Origin: Candidatus Neomicrothrix sp. UBA881
GTDB taxonomy: Bacteria > Actinomycetota > Acidimicrobiia > Acidimicrobiales > MedAcidi-G1
Reading direction: 5' to 3'
Assembly (NCBI GenBank): GCA_002294285.1
Contig: DBFL01000085.1
Span: 7,834-21,982, forward strand
DNA: 14,149 bases
This document shows, piece by piece, positions 5,989-13,964 of the stretch (position 1 is its first letter; each line of letters begins with the position of its first letter). The position numbers and the translations under genes were made by a program. The notes beneath the pieces were generated by a model. That model saw only the letters and a program-made list of their open reading frames with translations, did not search any database and was not told where the DNA came from.

Positions 5989-8511
5989 GTGAGCGATTTT
6001 CCAGAAAACGCGAAAGTAGTTGTTATAGGAGCGGGTATTGTAGGCAACTGTCTGGTGGGTCATTTATCAGATTTAGGTTGGAACGATATTGTCCAAATAG
6101 ATAAAGGCCCTTTGCCTAATCCGGGTGGTTCAACCGGTCATGCATCGAATTTTATTTTTCCAGTAGACCACAATAAGGAAATGGCTCTGTTGACCTATGA
6201 ATCACAAAAACAATATGGAGATCTTGGGTTACAAAATGTCCCGGGTGGGATAGAAGTGGCTCGTGATGAAGTTCGCCTTGAGGAATTTAGAAGAAGGATG
6301 ACATCAGCAAAAGCTTGGGGCATTGAATCTGAGATTTTAACTCCATCACAAGTGAAGGAGTTGGTCCCATTTATAAACGAGGAAATCATAATTGGAGGTT
6401 TTTACACCCCAAGTGTTTCCGTGGTTGACTCTTTAGAAACAGGTACACAAATGAGACAAAAAGCCCAAGAAGCTGGCAGTCTCAAAGTTTTTGCTAATAC
6501 AGAAGTTTTAGATATTGAAACAACAGAAGATGCGGTTGGTATATCAAGAGTAACTGCCGTGGTTACAACAAGAGGACGTATTGAGGCCGAGTATGTAGTT
6601 ATTGCTTGTGGGGTTTGGTCTAATCGGGTAGCCAATATGGCAGGTGCAACAATTCCTTTGACCCCTGCAGTCCATCAGATGGCCGATGTGGGACCAATTG
6701 ATGTATTAGCAGAAACGAACAGTGAAATTGGTTATCCAATCGTTCGAGATATGGACACTTTTTGTTATGAAAGACAGACTGCAGGTTCTATGGAAGTGGG
6801 TTCTTATGCTCACAGACCAATTCTTCACCACCCAGATTCAATTCCTTCAAATGAGGAAGCGGCTCTATCTCCAACCGAACTTCCTTTAAGTCAGGATGAT
6901 TTTGATCCACAGATGGAACAAGCAATTGAGTTGATGGAGATGTTAGGTGACGCTGAAATAAAATACGCGATTGATGGCCTGCTGTCACTTACTCCTGATG
7001 CCATGCCTGTTCTCGGTGAGACAGTTGAAGTAGAGAATTTGTGGTCGGCTGCAGCAGTTTGGGTCAAAGAAGGACCAGGTATTGCTCAATTAATTGCGGA
7101 GTGGATGACTTATGGTTATCCACATATAACTGACCCTCATGGTTCCGATATTGCACGCTTATATCCCGAAGAGCGCGACTATGACCATATTTGTGAACGT
7201 GCTTCAGAACATTTCAATAAAACTTATGGAATTGTTCACCCAAGTGAACAGTGGGAAAGCAATAGAGGTCAAGCAAAGAGTCCTTTCTATTCGCGCGAAG
7301 AAGAATTGGGTGCAGTTTTCTTTGAAGCACGAGTTTGGGAACGCCCACAATGGTATGAACACAATGCAGCATTAGTTGAAAAGTATGGAATTAAAGAACG
7401 AGATACAGAGTGGGACAGTAGGTGGTGGTCACCTATTATAAATGCTGAACATTTGGCACTTCGTGAAAACGTTGGGATGGTTGACCTAAGTGCATTTCAA
7501 ATTTTTGATATCACAGGACCCGGTGCAATTGAATTTGCAGAGTATTTAGCTGTAAATAAAATAGATGTTCCAATTGGTAGAGCTGTCTACACGCCTTGGC
7601 TTACACAAAATGGTGGCTTTCATTCTGATTTAACGATGATGCGTCTCGGTGAAGAGCATGTTCGTGTTGTTACTGGCGCTTTTGATGGTGGCCGTGATCT
7701 TTTTTGGATGCGTAAACATATGCCTAGAGATGGTTCAGTTGTTTTGACTGATAGGACTAGAGAAATCTGCACTATCGGTTTGTGGGGACCTAATGCCCCA
7801 GAAGTTTTACAGCAGTTAACAAATGTTGATCTAACCCAAGAGGGCTCTCCATATGGGCACGTTATTGATGCTGAGATAGCGGGATTGGAGTGTAGTCTCT
7901 TCCGAATTTCATATGTAGGCGACACAGGTTGGGAGATTTATGTTTCATGGGAAGATGGACCAGCTTTATGGGATGCATTATGGGAAACAGGTCAAGAATT
8001 TGGGATAGTTCCTGTAGGTATAGGTGTTTATGGTCTCACTGGAAGAATGGAAAAGAGCTACAGATTGATGGGTGCAGAACTTGAATCTGAATACAATCCA
8101 GTTGAAGCAGGTTTGGCAAGACCAAAAGTGAAAGCAGCAAATTTTATTGGGAAAGAGCCATACTTGAAAATGCGTGATGAAGACCCATCGGCTACTCTTT
8201 GCACACTTACGTTAACTGACCAGACTGATTCACAAGGCAGGCAACGTTATATGCAAGGTGGTAATGAGCCGATTTTGACACTTGATAATGAACGGATCCT
8301 CGATTCAAAGGGACGAGTATCAAGGGTTACAACCGCGGGTCATGCTCCGTCAGCAGGAGAGTATGTTCTAATGTCATATTTGCCTCCTGAGCATGCTGAA
8401 GTAGGAACAAAATTGCAGGTGATGTATATGAATGAGTTATTCCCTGTTGAAGTCGCAGTTGTTGGTCCTGGAGGAATATTCGATCCGGATGACTCAAGAA
8501 TGAAGAGCTGA
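5989..8511 (+). CDS. FAD-dependent, folate-binding dehydrogenase of the dimethylglycine/sarcosine dehydrogenase family
   Basis: 840 residues with the classic two-part architecture. Residues 1-400 are a DAO-type flavin domain: GAGIVG (14-19) is the dinucleotide motif, and H51 in GGSTGHASN corresponds to the histidine that carries covalent FAD in rat dimethylglycine dehydrogenase and Arthrobacter dimethylglycine oxidase. Residues about 440-835 are a GcvT/aminomethyltransferase-like folate domain, with D547 (in GGFHSDLTMM) at the GcvT catalytic Asp position and SYVGDTGWEIY further on. It should oxidise an N-methylated amino acid, pass the released one-carbon unit to tetrahydrofolate as 5,10-methylene-THF, and give electrons to ETF, whose genes follow. 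Dimethylglycine is the best guess given the betaine methyltransferase operon; sarcosine or another N-methyl amino acid is possible. The start is GTG with AGGAG six bases upstream. etfB begins five bases after the stop. Confidence 0.93.
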   Translation: MSDFPENAKVVVIGAGIVGNCLVGHLSDLGWNDIVQIDKGPLPNPGGSTGHASNFIFPVDHNKEMALLTYESQKQYGDLGLQNVPGGIEVARDEVRLEEFRRRMTSAKAWGIESEILTPSQVKELVPFINEEIIIGGFYTPSVSVVDSLETGTQMRQKAQEAGSLKVFANTEVLDIETTEDAVGISRVTAVVTTRGRIEAEYVVIACGVWSNRVANMAGATIPLTPAVHQMADVGPIDVLAETNSEIGYPIVRDMDTFCYERQTAGSMEVGSYAHRPILHHPDSIPSNEEAALSPTELPLSQDDFDPQMEQAIELMEMLGDAEIKYAIDGLLSLTPDAMPVLGETVEVENLWSAAAVWVKEGPGIAQLIAEWMTYGYPHITDPHGSDIARLYPEERDYDHICERASEHFNKTYGIVHPSEQWESNRGQAKSPFYSREEELGAVFFEARVWERPQWYEHNAALVEKYGIKERDTEWDSRWWSPIINAEHLALRENVGMVDLSAFQIFDITGPGAIEFAEYLAVNKIDVPIGRAVYTPWLTQNGGFHSDLTMMRLGEEHVRVVTGAFDGGRDLFWMRKHMPRDGSVVLTDRTREICTIGLWGPNAPEVLQQLTNVDLTQEGSPYGHVIDAEIAGLECSLFRISYVGDTGWEIYVSWEDGPALWDALWETGQEFGIVPVGIGVYGLTGRMEKSYRLMGAELESEYNPVEAGLARPKVKAANFIGKEPYLKMRDEDPSATLCTLTLTDQTDSQGRQRYMQGGNEPILTLDNERILDSKGRVSRVTTAGHAPSAGEYVLMSYLPPEHAEVGTKLQVMYMNELFPVEVAVVGPGGIFDPDDSRMKS

Positions 8512-8516
8512 TCTAA

Positions 8517-9284
8517 TTGAAAATTCTTGTCTGTGTTAAAAGAGTTCCAGCTCCAGGAGCGAGAATTAATGTTACTGATGACGGCTTCGAAGTAGATGCT
8601 ACTCATTTAGGATTTACAACTAGTCCACATGAAGAGTGTGCGGTTGAAGAAGCAGTTCAACTAGCAGAGGCTCATGGTGGTGAAGTGACTGCGATTACCT
8701 TGGGCCCTGAAGCAGCTGAAGAGCAACTTCGCTATGCAGCAAGTGTAGGAGTTCAAAATCTAATCCTTCTCCCCATAGATGAGCCAGATTGGGACCCGCA
8801 AAAAACAGCAGATGCTTTGACTAAAGCAATCAGAGAAATAGAAACTTCCGAGGGTATTTTCGATTTGATTCTTTTTGGAAATGAATCGGCAGATGCAGGA
8901 GGTTTTCAAGTCGGTATTCGTGTATCTCATCAGTTGGAAAGACCCATTGTAAATGGGATTAAAAATATTGAAATCTCTGGTGATGAAATCCAAGCTCAAA
9001 GAGAAATAGATGGTGGGTTTGAAGTTTACAAATTGAGAATGCCTGCTGCGTTAGGGGTTAAGGAAGGCATTAATCTCCCTCGTTATCCGACCATGAAAGG
9101 TCGTTTAGCTTCAAAAAAAGCAGAATTAAAATCGCTTCAGTTTTCAGCTGCAAATGGCGGTCAAAAAAGAAACAAGCTTCATCGACCTGAAGAGCAAGTT
9201 AGTGAAACTGTAATTTTAGGTAAAGGTCCTGAAGCAGCTCCAGCAATAGTGGATCTTCTCGAAGAGCTAGGGGTTCTTCAATGA
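8517..9284 (+). CDS. etfB: electron transfer flavoprotein, beta subunit
   Basis: 255 residues, usual for EtfB. The N-terminus MKILVCVKRVPAPGARI is the family hallmark and requires the TTG at 8517-8519 as start; no upstream ATG or GTG in frame would fit because the dehydrogenase stop is five bases away. The protein shows the AMP-binding/adenine loop region (FGNESADAGGFQVGIRV around 120-136) and the family block PRYPTMKGRLASKKAEL (about 189-205), part of the recognition loop for partner dehydrogenases. With EtfA it accepts electrons from the dehydrogenase encoded directly upstream and should pass them to a membrane ETF:quinone oxidoreductase, which is not in this window. Its placement in the operon implies a dedicated ETF, although acyl-CoA dehydrogenases further along could also use it. 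Confidence 0.97.
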   Translation: MKILVCVKRVPAPGARINVTDDGFEVDATHLGFTTSPHEECAVEEAVQLAEAHGGEVTAITLGPEAAEEQLRYAASVGVQNLILLPIDEPDWDPQKTADALTKAIREIETSEGIFDLILFGNESADAGGFQVGIRVSHQLERPIVNGIKNIEISGDEIQAQREIDGGFEVYKLRMPAALGVKEGINLPRYPTMKGRLASKKAELKSLQFSAANGGQKRNKLHRPEEQVSETVILGKGPEAAPAIVDLLEELGVLQ

Positions 9285-10258
9285 CGCTTTTAGTCCTTTG
9301 TGATCATGATCGCGGCGCGCTGCCTGATTCAGTATTCGAAGCTTTAACTTTCGCAAAGTCCATCGCGGATGAAACAAATACTTCAATCCAAGCTGTACTT
9401 ATTGGTCAGGGATCTGAAGAAGCCGTTGAGTCTGTTCTTTCTTTTGGTGTTGAGACAGTAAATGTTGCTTTGCATGATTCTTTAACTGATTATGGACCAG
9501 AAATTTGGGGCGAGACTCTTGCACAGATGGTGGATTCAACTTCAGCAAAAATAGTTACAGCATGTGGCACAGATAGAGGAAATGAAGTGCTTGCACATGT
9601 TGCAGCACGATTGAACATGCCTTTTTTGGCGAATTGCCGAAATGTTAGAATTGAAAGTGAAACATGTTTTGCAACAAGGATCCAATGGGGGGGTTCGTTG
9701 CTGGAAGACGTTAGCTCTGATGCGGAAATACAAATTTTTTCAGTTGAACATCATTCGACAACTCCAGAGCCTCTAGACCCTTCAGGAAACGGAACAGTTG
9801 TTGAATTTTCGCCTGAACTTGATCCGAAGTTTGACAGGACAATAGTCGTTGACAGAGTGGTTAGAACTCACGGAATTACACTCACGACCGCACCAGTTGT
9901 AGTAGGAGGAGGGCGTGGTGTTGGGTCAGCAGAAGGTTTTCAATCTCTTGAGGAGTTAGCAGAAGAAATAGGTGGAGTGGTGGGCTGTTCGCGAGCGGTT
10001 ACAAACAATGGATGGAGACCGCATAGTGATCAGGTTGGCCAGACTGGTACTAGAATTGCACCAGAGATTTATATAGCCAGCGGAATTTCAGGAGCTATCC
10101 AACACTGGGTTGGGGCGATGGCAGCTAAAAATATTCTGGCGATAAACACTGATCCGGAAGCAAATATGGTCGTAAAGGCTGGTTATGCGGTGTTGGGTGA
10201 TCTGCACGAGGTGATTCCAGCAATTACAGAAGAGATTCGTAATAGGCGTTCTAAGTAA
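9281..10258 (+). CDS. etfA: electron transfer flavoprotein, alpha subunit
   Basis: 325 residues, normal for EtfA. An N-terminal domain (1-190) is followed by the conserved FAD domain (about 200-320), with VVVGGGRGVGS (206-216), a GCSRAVTNNGW block (235-245), QVGQTGTRIAPEIYIASGIS (251-270), the AIQHWVGAM helix (272-280) and NTDPEA (289-294). These are the residues that hold FAD in ETF. The ATG overlaps the EtfB stop (ATGA), so the subunits are translationally coupled and probably made in equal amounts. It is the last gene of the plus-strand operon and ends five bases from the convergent DUF1015 gene. Confidence 0.97.
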   Translation: MTLLVLCDHDRGALPDSVFEALTFAKSIADETNTSIQAVLIGQGSEEAVESVLSFGVETVNVALHDSLTDYGPEIWGETLAQMVDSTSAKIVTACGTDRGNEVLAHVAARLNMPFLANCRNVRIESETCFATRIQWGGSLLEDVSSDAEIQIFSVEHHSTTPEPLDPSGNGTVVEFSPELDPKFDRTIVVDRVVRTHGITLTTAPVVVGGGRGVGSAEGFQSLEELAEEIGGVVGCSRAVTNNGWRPHSDQVGQTGTRIAPEIYIASGISGAIQHWVGAMAAKNILAINTDPEANMVVKAGYAVLGDLHEVIPAITEEIRNRRSK

Positions 10259-10263
10259 ATCTA

Positions 10264-11499
10264 CTAGTAGCTGTTTAATTCTCTTTCCAGATTTCTTACA
10301 AACACTCCAGATCTGGGTTTAGGCATCAGGTATGAAGACTTAGGAGGCATCAATTCACCAGCTTCAGCTACTGCCATTAGGTCATCAATAGTTAGAGGGT
10401 GCAATATGAAACCAACCCAAGAATCTGACTGACATCGTTCTTTTACTACATCTATACCCAAAGGACCGGGAACATAGTCAATTAACTTATGAGTTCCAGG
10501 ATTTTCAACTTCAAAAATTGGGCCAAGGATTTCATCCTGCAATATTGAGACATCTAGTTGGTCAACCAAACTAGAACCACGAGATTCGGGAAGAGTCAAA
10601 CGGTACCATTCGTGATTCAAAAGAACCCCTATTTCTCCAGCATGTCTTGGTATTACTTCATGTTCCACCTTCGTCATTTCACTTACTGAATTAATTTCTT
10701 CTAAAAGTTCCTCGTTGCTTCTACCTTTTGGATCGCCTACTCTCCGGTGGAAAGGTAGAACTAGCATTTCGTTGTTTGGAAAAAGCACTGCTTGGGTCCA
10801 CTTTAAAGGGTCGTAATTTTCAACTGAATTTCTTAATGCTTCTTCTGCAGCAGCCATTCGGTGATGCCCATCAGTTATGTATAAAATTTTCTCTTCTAAA
10901 AGCCTTGACAGTTCATCCACATCTTTTCCAGAAATTCTCCAAACCGTTTGTTTCATCATTTCATTTTCTGTCAAAAGAACCGGATCACTTAGTGTGTATT
11001 TATTGATCGCTTTTTCGAGATATTGATCGTTTTGGTAAGTCAAAGAAATCGGACTCGATGAAGCTCCGACTGTAACTAGATGACGAGACATAAGTTTAGA
11101 GCGTTCAGGTCTGACTTTCTCATGTCTCAAAATTTGAAGATTTTCATTACCTTCAACAGGAACCAGACCAACAATTCCTGTTTGCGAATGAGAGGTCCCA
11201 TTATATGGAATTTCAATTTTGTAAATGAAAAGGGAAGGTGTATCAAAAAACTGGTAAACATCGTTTTCATAAAGCAACTCCATAGATTTCTTGCATTCAA
11301 GCAAGAGTTGTTCTATATCATTCTTTTGGCCCTCTGGCAGATCTTCCGAAGATCGTGTGACATTTAGAAAACTAAGCGGGTTTTCTGAAATTATTTCCGC
11401 TCTTTGCTCTGGGCTGTAGGAATCGTAAGGTCCTGTAGTTACTTTTTCTACCCATTCGGGCTTTACCACGAGACCGGGAAAAGGGTTTAGTTTAGGCAT
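10264..11499 (-). CDS. DUF1015 family protein, possible serine-metabolism partner of SerA
   Basis: 411 residues, matching the DUF1015 family in length and motifs: NPFPGLVV and GPYDSYS near the N-terminus, ENPLSFLNVTR (39-49), QILRHEKVRPERSK (122-135), and the signature YITDGHHRMAAAEEAL (207-222) in the second half. The DGHHR motif resembles the nucleotide-binding signature of ParB/sulfiredoxin-fold serine kinases such as SerK and SbnI; that likeness is a motif-level observation only. The gene starts two bases after the serA stop, so it is co-transcribed with it, and DUF1015 genes are frequently found next to serA or serC in other bacteria. A role in phosphoserine or serine handling is plausible, but no activity is known to me. 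No membrane segment or signal peptide is visible. Confidence 0.85.
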   Translation of the reverse strand: MPKLNPFPGLVVKPEWVEKVTTGPYDSYSPEQRAEIISENPLSFLNVTRSSEDLPEGQKNDIEQLLLECKKSMELLYENDVYQFFDTPSLFIYKIEIPYNGTSHSQTGIVGLVPVEGNENLQILRHEKVRPERSKLMSRHLVTVGASSSPISLTYQNDQYLEKAINKYTLSDPVLLTENEMMKQTVWRISGKDVDELSRLLEEKILYITDGHHRMAAAEEALRNSVENYDPLKWTQAVLFPNNEMLVLPFHRRVGDPKGRSNEELLEEINSVSEMTKVEHEVIPRHAGEIGVLLNHEWYRLTLPESRGSSLVDQLDVSILQDEILGPIFEVENPGTHKLIDYVPGPLGIDVVKERCQSDSWVGFILHPLTIDDLMAVAEAGELMPPKSSYLMPKPRSGVFVRNLERELNSY

Positions 11500-11501
11500 A
11501 A

Positions 11502-12704
11502 TTAACGATTACTCAACTGGACATGAATGACATTATTAATTTGTTTCAGTTGCATAAGTGCATCTTTTGAAACCTCGCCTGATACATCGATTGTCGCTAG
11601 TGCAGCTTTCGATCCTTCAAAAATTTTGTTCTGCATTGTTTCAACATTTAGATCCTCTTTTCTGAAGATTTCGAAGATCTCAGCTAAAACACCCACCTTG
11701 TCATAGTGTCTTATTGTCAAAGTTGAACTACCGATTCTTTCTTTGGCCATGTTTACACAATTAATAACATTCCCATCGCGGAATGAATCTATGACTTCAA
11801 TTGTTTTTTCTACGGTCGCATCTTGTGCTTGTTGAGTTGACGCTCCTATGTGATGGGTACCAATTACATTTGGATGTTCGGCGAGTTTCGACGAAAAGTC
11901 TCCAGTTCCCGTTGTTGGTTCATCACAAAAAACATCCAAACCTGCTCGGATATCTTTCTCATCGAGAGCATCAAGAAGAGCATCCTCATTAATTATTTCT
12001 CCACGACTTGTGTTAATAAGAATTGAACCCGGTTTCATCAATTGTAGAAATTCCTTGTCAACGAAATTTTTGGTTTCAGAGTCGCTAGGTATATGTATTG
12101 AAATGACATCAGATTCTTCAATTAAGTCCTCTATCGTGTCGACGAGTTTTATGCCAGTTGAACGAATTTTTGATTCGGCTTCTGGTTTACGGGTTGCTTT
12201 TTTAGCGATAACTGTCATTCCGAAGGATTTAGCTCTTTCAGCGACCGCTAACCCAATCTCACCTAAGCCAATAATCCCAATGGTTTTACCAAACAACCCT
12301 TGAGCTTTGCTATACATTTTTTTGTTCCACTTACCTTCTTTGAGGTCTGCTGTGGCTGATGGGATGTGACGATCAATAGCGATCATAAGTCCCATAGTTA
12401 ACTCGGCTACTGCGATAGAATTTGTTCCGGGTACATTACAAACATAGACACCAAAATCAGCTGCCGCTTGACAGTCGATTGTGTTTACTCCGGCTCCCGA
12501 ACGAACGACAAGGCCTAACGAATCAGATTTCTCAAATACTTCAGAAGTTACTTCTGTGCTTCTAACCACTAGAACTTCTATACCTGAGATTTTTTCAGGA
12601 ATTTGCTCTGCAGACAGATCAGGCTCAACGATACATTCGTAATTTTTTTCACGGAGGATCTCGATCTTGTCCTCCGGAAGTGAATCGGCTATAAGTATCT
12701 TCAT
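11502..12704 (-). CDS. serA: D-3-phosphoglycerate dehydrogenase with C-terminal ACT domain
   Basis: 400 residues. The catalytic core (1-320) has the NAD-binding GLGEIG (146-151), the substrate/NAD signature NTSRGEIINEDAL (231-243) with R234, E262 in CDEP, and the catalytic H285 in THHIGAST. Residues 328-400 form an ACT domain (LTIRHYDKVGVLAEIFEIF), which gives serine feedback inhibition in this family. It oxidises 3-phosphoglycerate to 3-phosphohydroxypyruvate, the first step of serine synthesis. The ATG has a strong GAGGAG six bases upstream. Length and domain order match the short ACT-type SerA of E. coli rather than the longer ~525-residue actinobacterial form with an intervening domain. 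Another 2-hydroxyacid dehydrogenase activity is possible but less likely given the ACT domain. The THF-linked serine/glycine pool would also be fed by the demethylation genes nearby. Confidence 0.92.
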   Translation of the reverse strand: MKILIADSLPEDKIEILREKNYECIVEPDLSAEQIPEKISGIEVLVVRSTEVTSEVFEKSDSLGLVVRSGAGVNTIDCQAAADFGVYVCNVPGTNSIAVAELTMGLMIAIDRHIPSATADLKEGKWNKKMYSKAQGLFGKTIGIIGLGEIGLAVAERAKSFGMTVIAKKATRKPEAESKIRSTGIKLVDTIEDLIEESDVISIHIPSDSETKNFVDKEFLQLMKPGSILINTSRGEIINEDALLDALDEKDIRAGLDVFCDEPTTGTGDFSSKLAEHPNVIGTHHIGASTQQAQDATVEKTIEVIDSFRDGNVINCVNMAKERIGSSTLTIRHYDKVGVLAEIFEIFRKEDLNVETMQNKIFEGSKAALATIDVSGEVSKDALMQLKQINNVIHVQLSNR

Positions 12705-12725
12705 TTTTTCTCCTCAGTGCGCTAC

Positions 12726-12773
12726 AACCGGTAATAAAACGGGAAGCAGGGACCCTCGGGATCAATACCAGTC
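12726..12773 (-). promoter_or_regulatory. possible structured leader upstream of serA
   Basis: In the 99-base spacer before serA, minus-strand GACTGGTA (12773-12766) can pair with TACCGGTT (12733-12726), eight pairs including two G-U, enclosing a GC-rich insert (CCCGAGGGTCCC) that is unusual for this AT-rich neighbourhood. It lies 21 bases before the serA ATG. It does not match a riboswitch or T-box I recognise, and a run of T suitable for a terminator is absent apart from CGTTTTATT inside the loop. Evidence is weak. Confidence 0.22.
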
Positions 12774-12803
12774 TAGTCGGTTCTAAGGATTTTGAATTAT
12801 TTT

Positions 12804-13964
12804 TTATCGGCTGCGTGGGAGGCCAAGATGCCTTTCAGCGATGTTGTTTCGGTTGATTTCACTTGTTCCCCCATAGATCGTAGTAACAGGAGCATGACGA
12901 GCGTCATAGTCAATCCACCCAAATGCTGCTGCATCCTCTGCACCAAAACTTAAAAGACCTTCAGCTCCTGCCATTTGTTGGAACCAACCGACCACCTTCT
13001 GATATTCCTCAGAGGCATATATTTTTGCCATAGAACCCTCAACTCCCGGCATTCCTCCGGTTGCAGCTATCCATGCTGCCCTGAGAGTTAGTAGTTGTCC
13101 CACCTGGTTTATTATGGCTGTGCGGGCTATTCGTTCCCTCATGAGAGTGTTATTTATCATTAAGCTTTCGTTTTTAGACGGTGTGGTTTCAGCCCAGTTA
13201 ATTGCATGTTTTAGAAGAGGCACTGCAGGGTTTGTTCCTCCCATAACGCCTCGCTCCAATGCCAAAGCAATTCCCATCACTGACCATCCATCGTCTACTT
13301 CACCCAAACGCCATTGGTCTTCCACTTCTACATTGTCGTAAAAAGTCGCATTGGTTCTTTCTGAAGCCATAGTAGGAACAGGTTGAATTTCAATTCCTGG
13401 AGTAGCCATAGGAACCATAAACATTGTCATCCCTTTATGTTTGGGCACCTCAGAATTAGTACGAGTTAATAAAAGAACCCAGTCTGACTCGTGGGCCATT
13501 GTCGTCCACATCTTTTGTCCGTTTATTATCCACTTATCTCCAACTTTCTCAGCCTTCGTAGTGATTGAAGCAACGTCCGATCCATAATCTGGTTCGCTGT
13601 AACCTAGGCAACAATTATGTTTCCCAGTAAGTAACTTTTTAAGAATCTCTTCATGGTGAAATTCTGTTCCAACAGCATTGATGATCCCAGCAACCAGCAT
13701 TGTTACCGCTAGACCGTCATATGGCGCACCAGCTTTTTCGAGTTCATTGAACAAAAGGTACAACTCCACTGGGTCACGATCCCCGTAACCTGGCACCGCT
13801 CCTGCCAATAAACCTTCTGAAGCTAGAGCCTCATTAAAACTTTTATCATTGAATGTCCCTGTTTTATGCATTTTCGAAATTATTTCTGAAGTCAGATTAT
13901 TTTCGATGAAGCTTTTAACCTGAGAACGGAAATCAATTGCTTTTTCAGAGAGTTCAAAATCCAT
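12804..13964 (-). CDS. acyl-CoA dehydrogenase, one subunit of a probable heteromeric pair
   Basis: 386 residues, full length for the family. The N-terminal helical domain (1-118) is followed by the beta domain with CLGYSEPDYGSDVASI (119-134) and NGQKMWTTMAHESDWVLLL (148-166). The C-terminal helical domain carries ATGGMPGVEGSMAKI and the flavin-site segment IYGGTSEINRN (363-373). It would oxidise an acyl-CoA to the enoyl-CoA and reduce ETF. The glutamate found in medium-chain enzymes (YEGT) is replaced by Gly365; Glu238 in LALERG sits where isovaleryl-CoA dehydrogenase has its catalytic Glu254, so the base may be there. The ATG overlaps the stop of a second acyl-CoA dehydrogenase gene (TAATG), a layout typical of alpha2-beta2 FadE pairs for sterols or other bulky acyl-CoAs in Actinomycetota. 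The substrate is unknown. Confidence 0.93.
   Translation of the reverse strand: MDFELSEKAIDFRSQVKSFIENNLTSEIISKMHKTGTFNDKSFNEALASEGLLAGAVPGYGDRDPVELYLLFNELEKAGAPYDGLAVTMLVAGIINAVGTEFHHEEILKKLLTGKHNCCLGYSEPDYGSDVASITTKAEKVGDKWIINGQKMWTTMAHESDWVLLLTRTNSEVPKHKGMTMFMVPMATPGIEIQPVPTMASERTNATFYDNVEVEDQWRLGEVDDGWSVMGIALALERGVMGGTNPAVPLLKHAINWAETTPSKNESLMINNTLMRERIARTAIINQVGQLLTLRAAWIAATGGMPGVEGSMAKIYASEEYQKVVGWFQQMAGAEGLLSFGAEDAAAFGWIDYDARHAPVTTIYGGTSEINRNNIAERHLGLPRSR

Noticed and set aside
7620..7925. 101-codon minus-strand frame inside the dehydrogenase gene
   Set aside because: It lies within the folate domain coding region, has no recognisable motif or upstream ribosome binding site.
10261..10270. 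Perfect palindrome CTACTAGTAG between the convergent etfA and DUF1015 ends
   Set aside because: Only ten bases, no loop possible for a stable hairpin, no T-run on either side, and most of it lies in the DUF1015 stop region; not enough for a bidirectional terminator call.
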